DNA from: Taibaiella helva
GTDB taxonomy: Bacteria > Bacteroidota > Bacteroidia > Chitinophagales > Chitinophagaceae
Length of the DNA stretch: 64,000 bases
Assembly (NCBI RefSeq): GCF_003545695.1
Contig: NZ_QUZZ01000013.1
Coordinates: 62,001 to 126,000, forward strand
Direction of reading: 5' to 3'
The position numbers and the translations under genes are program-made. The notes under the pieces were generated by a model. That model did not search any database and was not told the origin of the DNA. It saw nothing but the letters and a program-made list of their open reading frames with translations. This document shows positions 25,835-35,400 of this stretch, in pieces; position 1 is the first letter of the stretch; the number at the start of each line of letters is the position of its first letter.

Positions 25835-26635
25835 TCAGAAATAAGTTTCCATTTCTTCACGGTATGTGGCGGCCGCTTTGGCTGCCTGGTCGGCAAAGTC
25901 CGTTCCGCTGCCGGCGAAGATAACGCCACGGCTTACATTGACCAGTATACTGACATCCTTATTCATAGCGGTACGGGCTACGGTGGCCATGTCGCCGCCC
26001 TGGGCGCCCACGCCGGGTATCAGCAGGAAGTGATCAGGAACGATCTGGCGTATCCGTTCCAGCTGCTCTTTCTGTGTGGCGCCTATGACAAACATAGTAT
26101 TGTCCACACTGCCCCAGGATGCCACCGTACGCAGCACCTGCTCATATAATAAGCCATCGCCGGCCGGCTGCAGCTGGAAATCCCGGCTGCCTTCGTTGCT
26201 GGTCAGTCCAAGCACAATAGCCCACTTGCCCGGGAACTGCAGGAAAGGCGCAACGCTGTCTTTACCCATATAAGGAGCCACCGTAACGCTATCGTAGGGA
26301 TAGGTATCAAAGAAAGTCTTGGCATACTGTTCGGCCGTATTGCCGATATCGCCGCGTTTGGCATCGGCTATCGTGAAAATATCCTTGGGGATATAATCGA
26401 GCGTCTTACTCATGCTGATCCAGCCTTTCAACCCTTGCGCTTCATAGAAAGCCGTATTGATCTTGTAAGCCACAGCATGTTCTTTCGTAGCATCGATAAT
26501 GGCCTTGTTGAATTCAAATACCGGGTCTTCCGTGGCAAAGAGATGCTGCGGTATCTTGCTTATGTCGGTGTCCAGGCCTACGCAGAGAAAGGATTTCTTT
26601 TTCCGTATCTGGTCGATCAGTGATTGTCTGTTCAT
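25835..26635 (-). CDS. pyrF: Orotidine 5'-phosphate decarboxylase
   Basis: Last step of de novo UMP synthesis, cytoplasmic. The 266-residue length and sequence pattern fit the larger PyrF type 2 (about 270 residues) and not the 230-residue enterobacterial type. Motifs: FLCVGLDTDISKIP, the catalytic IADAKRGDIGNT loop (DxKxxD), TVAPYMGKDSV, LIPGVGAQGGD and ILVNVSRGVIFAG (phosphate binding). Single-gene unit: a terminator follows, and an exact TAnnTTTG box ends only 6 bases before the ATG, so the transcript may be leaderless. Confidence 0.96.
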   Translation of the reverse strand: MNRQSLIDQIRKKKSFLCVGLDTDISKIPQHLFATEDPVFEFNKAIIDATKEHAVAYKINTAFYEAQGLKGWISMSKTLDYIPKDIFTIADAKRGDIGNTAEQYAKTFFDTYPYDSVTVAPYMGKDSVAPFLQFPGKWAIVLGLTSNEGSRDFQLQPAGDGLLYEQVLRTVASWGSVDNTMFVIGATQKEQLERIRQIVPDHFLLIPGVGAQGGDMATVARTAMNKDVSILVNVSRGVIFAGSGTDFADQAAKAAATYREEMETYF

Positions 26636-26640
26636 GCTTG

Positions 26641-26648
26641 CAAAAATA
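26641..26648 (-). promoter_or_regulatory. -7 promoter box abutting the pyrF start codon
   Basis: On the minus strand TATTTTTG matches TAnnTTTG exactly. Its G is 6 bases ahead of the A of the pyrF ATG at 26635, leaving space for a leader of only a base or two. Confidence 0.5.
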
Positions 26649-26675
26649 AAAAAAGCATTTGCAGGATTGATACAA

Positions 26676-28118
26676 TTAAAAATTATGAATATAGGACAGC
26701 ATGAGCCCGATGGCGAAGGTGCTGGCCGGTACCCTTACCTGTTGGCCATTCAGGAAGGTCCTGTCTTTCGGTGTATCAAAGTTGACCGGCTGCAGGTACT
26801 TCCCTGTGCGTCCGTAGCTGAGCAGCAGGCCAGCTCTTACATGCAGCCTTTGCCGGCGAAACTGTCCACCCATCTGACAGTTGTAGGTGTTCCAGGTAAG
26901 AATATAGGGCGCTTGTCCGCTATAGTCTTCTTCACCCGGCCTGCGGGGAATAAAAGTATTGTTGGTGGCCAGGGAGGCCAACAGGCTTATGTCCGAATTC
27001 AGCTGGTAGCTCCAGCCCAGCGCCAGGTTGAGCACGCTGGACCGCTCTTCCGAAAATTCAAGGAATTCCTGGGTCTGCGCGTTATTGCTGCCCGTATCGG
27101 GACGGAGAAAAGATTCATTCCGGGGCGAGACAATAAGGTAATGGCTCACTGCCGGAAAGTACTCGGCCGCCAGATAACATTGTCCTCTGCCGTAATCGAA
27201 AGCATAGCCTGCAGCTAGGCTCAGCGGCATCTTATACTTTACGGGAAGTCCCGTCTGCCTGCCGTTGGCCAGCAGGTTGGCGGTAAATCCGCCGTCAGGC
27301 AGGTGCACGTTGGAGATCAGGATGTCGCTGTTGAGAATGGCCCGGCCTTTCACTGATATCATGGGTGTGGTAAACAGCAGCCCGAAATGATGCCTGCCCG
27401 CTTCATAGGCCAGGCCCGCACGGAACCGTATGCCCACATGCCAGTAGCTCAGGTCATAATCGGCCTGGAAAGACGCAATGGGGGGAATGACGGCATCGCT
27501 ATCCGTATTGAACAGCGCACGGGAGGTCGTATGCTGGTAAAGGTCCTGGCTGAGCAGCTGGCCTTCCGCCGTAATGCCTACGGCAAGTTTGGGACTGAGC
27601 TTGAAGCCCGCACCGATGCTGCCTATCGTCTGGTTCTGGTTGTTGCGGGCAGAGTATTGGCCCACATAGTATTCGTCGCCGGGGCTATAGCTGTCGTCCA
27701 GCACATTCATTCTTTTGTCCTGCCTTTGCGTGCTCTGGAAATCCAGGATAGGACGGTTGATGAGCGAATAGCCTACGGTAAGGTTGTTTTTCCGGCTCAG
27801 GAGTATGGTGCCCGATACCAGCTGGGGAATGATCCTGGCTTCGCGGCTGCGTAACGGTAATCCCTGGCCCACGGCATTCCTGATCCTCGTGTTACGGTAT
27901 TGGTATACATTAGCCGATACTGCAACGGAGGTTTTGGGATGCAGGGCCATAATGGCCGGGTTGTAATAGAAAAAGCCGCTGTCGTTATCGCTGGCGATCA
28001 CGGCGCCGGGCGTTACATAACCGCCGGTACCATAGTCGTTATGCCAGTAGCCGGCATCCTGTGCCGGCGCTATAAGCGCAGCAAATAGACAAAGGAGCAG
28101 CGTAAAGGTTTTCTGCAT
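26676..28118 (-). CDS. FadL/OmpP1-like outer membrane barrel protein
   Basis: A 480-residue exported protein. The ATG at 28118 gives signal peptide MQKTFTLLLCLFAALIAPA-QDA; the open frame starts two codons earlier at a TTG. Early sequence SDNDSGFFYYNPAIMAL is the Asn-Pro-Ala motif typical of the OmpP1/FadL family (usually NPA near the N-terminus). The rest is a long series of amphipathic strands with aromatic ends. Family members transport hydrophobic molecules across the outer membrane, but substrate cannot be inferred. It is divergent from the PI-PLC-like gene with an 83-base shared promoter region. Confidence 0.7.
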   Translation of the reverse strand: MQKTFTLLLCLFAALIAPAQDAGYWHNDYGTGGYVTPGAVIASDNDSGFFYYNPAIMALHPKTSVAVSANVYQYRNTRIRNAVGQGLPLRSREARIIPQLVSGTILLSRKNNLTVGYSLINRPILDFQSTQRQDKRMNVLDDSYSPGDEYYVGQYSARNNQNQTIGSIGAGFKLSPKLAVGITAEGQLLSQDLYQHTTSRALFNTDSDAVIPPIASFQADYDLSYWHVGIRFRAGLAYEAGRHHFGLLFTTPMISVKGRAILNSDILISNVHLPDGGFTANLLANGRQTGLPVKYKMPLSLAAGYAFDYGRGQCYLAAEYFPAVSHYLIVSPRNESFLRPDTGSNNAQTQEFLEFSEERSSVLNLALGWSYQLNSDISLLASLATNNTFIPRRPGEEDYSGQAPYILTWNTYNCQMGGQFRRQRLHVRAGLLLSYGRTGKYLQPVNFDTPKDRTFLNGQQVRVPASTFAIGLMLSYIHNF

Positions 28119-28201
28119 AGACAAGGTTTTGGTCAGAGGATAAAGATAATGCGGGTTGGGAAGACCTGCAAAAATTGTATCTTGGCTGCCGGAGCCTTTC
28201 T

Positions 28202-30175
28202 ATGAATACGACTGCCCTGAAGCATTTATTAAGCTGCCTGTTTTTAGCCGTCTGCCTGGTCGGTGCAATACCTTGTGCAAAGGCGCAGCAGCTGGCCTTT
28301 CAACAGCCGGCAAAGCTTACGATACAGGCGCAAAGCGATAAAGCGCCGGTCCTCCTGCATGCTGCCGGTGCGTATCTGGCTGCCTGGAAAAGCCCCGGAG
28401 CACAAGGACACATTCAGCTGGCCACCTGGCCCGATAAAGGGCAGGTGGCGCCAACCGAGACAACCCTGGCCGACGCGATAACCGGCGAGCAACCTGCACT
28501 GGTTGCCGCCGGTGCAGACAGATACCTGTTCTGGCGGGATACTGCCGGCGCCCTGCGCTACAAGTATTGTCCGGAGCGCGGCGCCTGGGATGTCGTGCCG
28601 GTGCAAAGCCTGGATATTGCTGCCGGGGCCGGTGGCGAGGGCTTGACTGCCGCATGCGTATCCGGGAAGATCGTGCTGGTCAATCGCTGCAGGGGAAAAG
28701 ACCGGCAGTGGATGGCTGTCCTGGAGATCGCGCCGGACGGGATTTTGCATACCTTATCCTTCCGGGAATTGAGCGGCAGTCGTTCTGCTGCGCTTTCCTT
28801 TATCCTGGCCGGTGAAGAGACTGTAAGGTTCTGCCGCAGCAATGGCGCCCAGCTGTACTACCGGGATTACCAGGTAGTGCAAAGCCGTTTCGGGCCGGAG
28901 CAAAGCCTGTCTGCCGGTTCGCTGATCACAGCCATGGGCGGCCTTCTTGATGGCGATCGTTCCATAAGCCTGTGGCGCAGTCGCACCGACCGGCAATGGC
29001 ATTACCAGGTAACGACAGCTTCGGGTTCCGGTGCAGCAGCAGCGATTCCCGGCTTCCCGGATACGGAGCTGCCCGTAGCGCTTTGTCCGACGGAGAACGG
29101 CGGTGTACTGCTTGCCTGTACCGGCGCCGATCAACAAATCTATATCATCAACGGCGATGCCTACGATCCGGCCTCCTGGATGGGATCTGCCTTGTTTCCC
29201 GGTAAGGCGGATTATACCTTAAGAGACATTGTGCTGCCCGGCGCGCACGATGCTGGTATGTCGATCCTGAATGCAGTAGGCGGAAAAAGCACCTATACAA
29301 TTAATGAATGCAATACGCTGACCCAAAAGCTGCCTGTAGCGCAACAGCTGCGCGCCGGTATCCGTATGTTCGATCTCCGTATCGACCGCTACCAGGGAGC
29401 GTTATATACCAAGCATGCGCCGTCCGACTGTATGGATGATGCGGTAGGCGGCGGATACGGCGAACGGCTCGATACAGTGCTGTATAGCGTAAAACGTTTC
29501 CTGGAGGCTTACCCGCAGGAATTCGTCTTGCTGAGCTTTTGCCATTTCTGTGACCGGTACATGACTGTAGCGGAGCAGGGCAGGGCAATCACGACGATGC
29601 TGGGCGCCGATAAGGTGTTCTATCCCGCAGGCCGGCAGCTCGGCGATATTCCCCTGAGCGAGCTGGCCGGTAAAGTGATCGTTTCTTTTGAAGAGCATGA
29701 CTTTCCCCAGTCCGGTATCGTTGCCAATACGATGACCGACCGCTCGACCGCCTTCTTCAACTACAAGCGGAGGTATGCCGGTACCAACAGCCTGGATACT
29801 TTGCTGCTGTCGCAGAAGAATTTCTTTACCGGGTTGAAAGGCAAGACGGACCGCAACGATATCATCAGGGTCGACTGGCAGCTCACGCAGGCCGGTCAGG
29901 AGGCTGCTATCAGCTGCAGTCAGTTCCAGTCGGAGAATGCCAATCTGCTGCTGGACGGGGCTTTATTGCTGGTCAATGCTATCCGTAAAAACAAAAGCAT
30001 CATCAGCCTGGCGCTATGGGGCAACCGCTACCTGGCGGCCCAGCTGCAGCAATGGATCGCTGAGGGCATTATCGACCGGGAGAACAAGCCTAATATCCTG
30101 TACGTCGATGCGGCCAATGGCTGGATCACGGACATCTGCGTGGGCCTGAACCGGAGCACGCTGTATCAGAAATAA
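28202..30175 (+). CDS. Exported protein with PI-PLC X-type catalytic domain
   Basis: Signal peptide MNTTALKHLLSCLFLAVCLVGAIPCAKA, then about 300 residues of repeated beta segments (AYLAAWKSPGAQGHIQLATWPD, RYLFWRDTAGALRYKY), which read as a propeller or lectin-like domain. A phosphatidylinositol phospholipase C X-type domain follows: LPGAHDAGM with His at 349 and TKHAPSD with His at 405, the two catalytic histidines, and RMFDLRID between them. 657 residues, so larger than bare bacterial PI-PLCs (about 300). The expected reaction is cleavage of phosphoinositides or a related phosphodiester; the true substrate is unknown. The start is the ATG at 28202; upstream codons in frame include no other ATG. 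Confidence 0.8.
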   Translation: MNTTALKHLLSCLFLAVCLVGAIPCAKAQQLAFQQPAKLTIQAQSDKAPVLLHAAGAYLAAWKSPGAQGHIQLATWPDKGQVAPTETTLADAITGEQPALVAAGADRYLFWRDTAGALRYKYCPERGAWDVVPVQSLDIAAGAGGEGLTAACVSGKIVLVNRCRGKDRQWMAVLEIAPDGILHTLSFRELSGSRSAALSFILAGEETVRFCRSNGAQLYYRDYQVVQSRFGPEQSLSAGSLITAMGGLLDGDRSISLWRSRTDRQWHYQVTTASGSGAAAAIPGFPDTELPVALCPTENGGVLLACTGADQQIYIINGDAYDPASWMGSALFPGKADYTLRDIVLPGAHDAGMSILNAVGGKSTYTINECNTLTQKLPVAQQLRAGIRMFDLRIDRYQGALYTKHAPSDCMDDAVGGGYGERLDTVLYSVKRFLEAYPQEFVLLSFCHFCDRYMTVAEQGRAITTMLGADKVFYPAGRQLGDIPLSELAGKVIVSFEEHDFPQSGIVANTMTDRSTAFFNYKRRYAGTNSLDTLLLSQKNFFTGLKGKTDRNDIIRVDWQLTQAGQEAAISCSQFQSENANLLLDGALLLVNAIRKNKSIISLALWGNRYLAAQLQQWIAEGIIDRENKPNILYVDAANGWITDICVGLNRSTLYQK

Positions 30176-30306
30176 ACGGGCTGTCCATATCGCTCCGGAT
30201 GTATACGAAGAGGGGCGCCAGGGCCGGGCAACGGCACATTTTCTTTAAAAAAATACTTCCATCCATCAACTTTTTCAGATTATTTCCTTTTTAAGAGAAT
30301 ATAGCT

Positions 30307-30314
30307 TACTTTTG
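30307..30314 (+). promoter_or_regulatory. -7 promoter box of the atpDC operon
   Basis: TACTTTTG matches TAnnTTTG exactly and lies 44 bases before the atpD start, leaving a leader of about 40 bases. Confidence 0.6.
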
Positions 30315-30340
30315 CAGCCGAATTGGAAATCTCTTTATAA

Positions 30341-31864
<1,524 letters not shown>

Positions 31865-31956
31865 TTTTGGATTTTGAAATTTGAATTCCGGATCCCGGGA
31901 TTTGAATTTTGATCTTGGGATTTGAATTTTTGAATTTTTAATTTTGAATTTGCTGT
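31865..31956 (+). repeat. AT-rich direct repeats between atpD and atpC
   Basis: GGGATTTGAATTTT occurs at 31897-31910 and 31917-31930 (period 20), flanked by several further TTTGAATTTT-like copies, so most of this gap is built from one short word. No strong hairpin or T-run terminator was seen. Confidence 0.75.
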
Positions 31957-32214
31957 ATGCAATTAGAAATATTAACACCCGAGCATAAGGTTTTCAGCGG
32001 TAGCGTATACGGTGTTCAGCTGCCCGGTGTGGAAGGCTCCTTTGAGATCCTGCAAAACCACGCACCCATGGTGGCTGCGCTGGGCGAAGGCAAGATGAAG
32101 ATCCTGAAAGACAAGAACAGCAACGAAACCTACAACATCACCGGCGGCTTTGTGGAAACACTCAACAACAAGACCACCGTGCTGCTGGAAGGAGCGGAAT
32201 CCGTTTCCTACTAA
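31957..32214 (+). CDS. atpC: ATP synthase F1 subunit epsilon, short form
   Basis: 85 residues: MQLEILTPEHKVFSGSVYGVQLPGVEGSFEILQNHAPMVAALGEGKM is the N-terminal beta-sandwich that binds subunit gamma. The C-terminal helical hairpin present in the E. coli subunit (about 139 residues) is absent. That helical part is the inhibitory element in other bacteria, so inhibition by this route would be missing. Short forms are usual in Bacteroidota. It lies 92 bases after atpD and is followed by a terminator. Confidence 0.95.
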   Translation: MQLEILTPEHKVFSGSVYGVQLPGVEGSFEILQNHAPMVAALGEGKMKILKDKNSNETYNITGGFVETLNNKTTVLLEGAESVSY

Positions 32215-32239
32215 GCTGTTCCCTCAGCAAAAAAATATA

Positions 32240-32268
32240 AGGTCCCGGTTCGTCGGGACTTTTTTTTA
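32240..32268 (+). terminator. Rho-independent terminator after atpC
   Basis: GTCCCG pairs with CGGGAC around a GTTCGT loop, extended by A-T pairs and followed by eight T. Confidence 0.88.
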
Positions 32269-32345
32269 TGGCTAAATTAGCCGGCCTGTCCTATTTTACG
32301 ATTCCCGATTGTTATTTGTTTTTAACCACTATAAAAACACAGATC

Positions 32346-32687
32346 ATGCAAAATTTTCTTTTATTGTTCCGCAGGGAAGGCGGCGTATCGCCCCAGGGCT
32401 CTCCTGAAGAAATGCAGGCCCTAACCCAGAAATGGATGGACTGGATCGGCAGCATTGCCGCGCGCGACCAATTGGCCGACCGTGGCAACCGCCTGGCCGA
32501 AACCGGCAAAGTTGTGAGATCGGGTATGGTAACCGACGGCCCTTTCAGCGAGATCAAAGAGGTGCTGGGCGGCTATACGATGATCAAGGCTGCCTCTTAT
32601 GATGATGCCGTGGCCATAGCCCGGGGCTGTCCCATCCTGCCTTTGGGCGGCAGTGTCGAAGTCCGGAGCCTGAATCCGGTAATGTAA
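32346..32687 (+). CDS. YCII/DGPF-domain protein
   Basis: A 113-residue cytoplasmic protein. The start at 32346 gives MQNFLLLFRREGGVSPQGSPEEM; upstream in-frame codons overlap the atpC terminator. TDGPFSEIKEVLGGYTMIKAASYDDAVAIARGCPIL contains the DGPF signature with the expected GGY and A..PIL segments. Family members are often paired with ECF sigma factors; none is here. The biochemical role is not established. A strong hairpin follows. Confidence 0.88.
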   Translation: MQNFLLLFRREGGVSPQGSPEEMQALTQKWMDWIGSIAARDQLADRGNRLAETGKVVRSGMVTDGPFSEIKEVLGGYTMIKAASYDDAVAIARGCPILPLGGSVEVRSLNPVM

Positions 32688-32711
32688 TGGTGCAACGGAT
32701 AAAATTTGTTC

Positions 32712-32746
32712 CAGGCCCTGCCTTTACCGGCAGGGCCTGCTTGTGT
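32712..32746 (+). terminator. Hairpin terminator candidate after the YCII gene
   Basis: CAGGCCCTGCC pairs perfectly with GGCAGGGCCTG (11 bp) around a 6-base loop. The following tract (CTTGTGTT) is only moderately T-rich. Confidence 0.7.
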
Positions 32747-32849
32747 TATAAAGAATGTGGTGTTAAAGTATTCCCTAATCAGGCAGGACACACGCTGTAT
32801 TGCTGCAGGGCAATTATTTTTACAGCCTGTTCAACAACCCTTTCAGAAA

Positions 32850-33779
32850 ATGAAAAACGGATTATTTTGTATGGCTTTTGCCTTGCTGGCCGCCTCCTGT
32901 GGCCAGCGCGGACCGAAGGAAAGCGCCGCTTCGAAAATTTCTTTAGCAGAAGCCCGTAAAGGCTTTGCGACCAAACCGCTGAAGCAGGCCGGTGTCAAAG
33001 GCGCTGTGGAGCCGCCGCCACCGGAACTGCTCAGTGTAGTATCCTATCCTACGCCTATTGGCAACATGTCGGCCTACCTGAGCAAGGCGCCTGAGGACGG
33101 CAAGCGTCATCCCGCCATGATCTGGATCATCGGTGGCTGGGGCAATGATATCGGCGATGTATGGAGCCCGCAGGGTCCGGAGAACGATCAGTCGGCCGCC
33201 GTGCTGCGGGAGGCTGGTATTGTCATGATGTATCCCGCGCAGAGAGGCGGGAACGAAAATCCGGGTACCGACGAAACCTGCTACGGCGAGATCGATGATA
33301 TTGTTGCCGCGGCAAAATACCTGGCGCAGCAACCCGGTGTGGACCCGAAGCGGATCTACCTGGGCGGGCACAGCACCGGGGGTACCAAGGTTATCCTGGC
33401 AGCGGAATACAGCGATCTGTTCCGCGCCACTTTCGCCTTTGGTCCGGCTGCTTCTATTGATAACTATGATCCGGGCGATCTCAACTTCGATCCGCAAAAT
33501 GAACAGGAGCTGAAGCTGCGCAGCCCGGTGCTGTGGCTGCATTCCCTTAAAGCGCCGCTGTTCGTATTCGAAGGTGTGCAGGGCAATTACGATGCCTTAA
33601 AAGTGCTGGAACAGGCCGGTAAAGAAGATTCGCGCCTGGCGCACTTCTTCGCCCTGAAAGGCAAAGACCATTTTGCAACCTTACAGCCCACGGGCCGCAT
33701 CATCGCCGCAAAAATACTGGCCGATACAGGCAGCACCTGCAGCATCACCTTCAGCAAAGGGGAGCTGCAGGCCGAATGA
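32850..33779 (+). CDS. Lipoprotein alpha/beta hydrolase
   Basis: Starts at 32850 with a lipoprotein signal (MKNGLFCMAFALLAASC, lipobox LAASC), so it is probably anchored in an envelope membrane facing the periplasm. The mature part is an alpha/beta-hydrolase of the dienelactone hydrolase or acyl-peptidase type: oxyanion-side strand HPAMIWIIGGWGND, nucleophile elbow GGHSTGG (Ser), and a late His in GKDHFATL. 309 residues. Upstream in-frame sequence back to 32706 lies over the preceding terminator hairpin and is not coding. The substrate is unknown. No operon partner. Confidence 0.85.
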   Translation: MKNGLFCMAFALLAASCGQRGPKESAASKISLAEARKGFATKPLKQAGVKGAVEPPPPELLSVVSYPTPIGNMSAYLSKAPEDGKRHPAMIWIIGGWGNDIGDVWSPQGPENDQSAAVLREAGIVMMYPAQRGGNENPGTDETCYGEIDDIVAAAKYLAQQPGVDPKRIYLGGHSTGGTKVILAAEYSDLFRATFAFGPAASIDNYDPGDLNFDPQNEQELKLRSPVLWLHSLKAPLFVFEGVQGNYDALKVLEQAGKEDSRLAHFFALKGKDHFATLQPTGRIIAAKILADTGSTCSITFSKGELQAE

Positions 33780-33864
33780 CCTGTTCCGTTCCCCCAGGTA
33801 TCGTGCGTCCTGTTGAAGGAAGAAGAAGATCCAGGCCCGGCTAGCGGACTTAGGATTTAATCTC

Positions 33865-33872
33865 TACTTTTG
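33865..33872 (+). promoter_or_regulatory. -7 promoter box for the sigma-54 activator gene
   Basis: TACTTTTG matches TAnnTTTG exactly and lies about 20 bases before the TTG start. It is therefore a housekeeping-type promoter, not a sigma-54 one. Confidence 0.5.
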
Positions 33873-33891
33873 CGCCACAAGCCGGATCATT

Positions 33892-35232
33892 TTGGGCAGG
33901 ATACTTTTAATCGACGACGAGAAAAAATTACGTTTGCTGATGGCACGCATCATCGGCCTGGAAGGCTTTGATGTGGTGCAGGCCGATAATGTAAAAACAG
34001 CGCAGAAGCTGCTTGCTGCGGGAGACTTCGACGTGATCATCAGCGATGTGCGCCTGCCCGATGGCGATGGGGTAGCCTTTGTGCAGACGGTCAAGGAAAA
34101 GCAGCCCCTGGCTGAGATCATCCTGCTGACCGCTTACGGCAATATTCCCGACAGTGTACAAGCTATCAAGAACGGGGCCTTCGACTATATCGTTAAAGGC
34201 GATGACAACAACAAGCTGATCCCGCTGCTGCATAAAGCCATGGACAAGGTAAAGCTGGCCCGGCGCGTATCCCAGCTGGAAAAACAGGTCGGCAAAAAAT
34301 ATGCCTTCGATACCATCCTCGGTACTTCAAAAGGCGTACAGCAGGCCATAGCTCTGGGCCGCAAGGTCGCCCAGACCGATACGTCGGTGCTGCTGCTGGG
34401 CGAAACCGGCACCGGCAAAGAAGTCTTTGCGCAGGCCATACACCACGAAAGCAAGCGAAGCAAAAATCCCTTCGTTGCGCTTAACTGTTCGGCCTTCAGC
34501 AAAGAGCTGCTGGAGAGCGAGCTGTTTGGCCACCTGGCAGGGGCCTTTACCGGTGCGGTGAAGGACAAGAAAGGCTTATTTGAAGAAGCGCATACCGGCA
34601 CCGTATTCCTGGATGAGATCGGTGAAATGGCGATTGAATTGCAAGCTAAGCTGCTGCGGGTACTGGAGACCGGCGAGTTCCTTAAAGTAGGCGCTACACA
34701 ACCAGTCAAGGTAAATGTGCGCATCATCGCCGCCACCAACCGCGACCTGGAAGCGGAGATGGCGCAGTCGCATTTTCGCAGCGACTTGTTTTACCGGCTT
34801 TCCGTATTCCAGATCGTGCTGCCGCCCCTGCGCGAGCGGGTACAGGATATTCCCCTGTTGGCCGAATACTTTGCGCAGGATGCTGCGCTCAAGATGAACA
34901 AGAAGATCGGCGGCATTGCTCCTGCTTACCTGAAATCCCTGCAGCAACAGCCCTGGAAAGGAAATATCCGAGAGCTGAAGAATGTGATCGAACGCAGCGT
35001 GATCCTCAACGATAACGGTACCCTGGACACTGATGATCTTCCTTATGAGCTGCGCAGTGTACCGGCGCCTGCTGATAAGATCATATCGGCCTTCTCGCTT
35101 GAAGGCGTGGAAAAGCTGCATATCCAGAAAGTGCTTAACTATACCGAGGGCAATAAGGCGGAAGCCGCCAGGCTATTGGGCATCGGTATTGCCACCCTTT
35201 ACCGCAAGATCGACGAGTATAAACTTTCCTGA
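33892..35232 (+). CDS. NtrC-type sigma-54-dependent response regulator
   Basis: 446 residues: receiver (DDE at 8-10, D52, K102), AAA+ ATPase with Walker A GETGTGKE (170-177), the sigma-54-contact loop GAFTGA (217-222), Walker B TVFLDE (237-242), and a Fis-type helix-turn-helix at the end (GNKAEAARLLGIGIATLYRKIDEY). The only reasonable start is the TTG at 33892; the next ATG (33937) would remove the acidic pocket. No sensor kinase lies beside it, so it is an orphan in this window. Its targets would carry GG-N10-GC promoters, which I could not point to nearby. Confidence 0.93.
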   Translation: MGRILLIDDEKKLRLLMARIIGLEGFDVVQADNVKTAQKLLAAGDFDVIISDVRLPDGDGVAFVQTVKEKQPLAEIILLTAYGNIPDSVQAIKNGAFDYIVKGDDNNKLIPLLHKAMDKVKLARRVSQLEKQVGKKYAFDTILGTSKGVQQAIALGRKVAQTDTSVLLLGETGTGKEVFAQAIHHESKRSKNPFVALNCSAFSKELLESELFGHLAGAFTGAVKDKKGLFEEAHTGTVFLDEIGEMAIELQAKLLRVLETGEFLKVGATQPVKVNVRIIAATNRDLEAEMAQSHFRSDLFYRLSVFQIVLPPLRERVQDIPLLAEYFAQDAALKMNKKIGGIAPAYLKSLQQQPWKGNIRELKNVIERSVILNDNGTLDTDDLPYELRSVPAPADKIISAFSLEGVEKLHIQKVLNYTEGNKAEAARLLGIGIATLYRKIDEYKLS

Positions 35233-35270
35233 TCCTTTTAGGGCTTTCGCAGCGGCGCCTTTGCGCAGGC

Positions 35271-35398
35271 GCGATTCTATTAAGGCTTAATGCCTTTGCC
35301 TCCACGAGAAAATAAAGAAGATTAAATACATTCACTGTATCTCCGTGCCACAGCGAGATTCTATTAATGCTTAATGTCCTGGCGCCTCCGTGAGAAAA
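35271..35398. repeat. Two imperfect direct repeats, 84-base period
   Basis: GATTCTATTA-xGCTTAATGxC...GCCTCC-x-GAGAAAA occurs at 35271-35312 and 35355-35398. The copies share most positions and lie in the gap between convergent genes. Such Gly-Cys-rich short words ending in CCGTGAGAAA are often seen as dispersed intergenic sequence in environmental genomes (recollection, not searched). Confidence 0.65.
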
Positions 35399-35400
35399 AA

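Noticed and set aside
33937-35232. ATG start for the sigma-54 regulator
   Set aside because: It would remove the acidic pocket of the receiver, so the TTG at 33892 is preferred.
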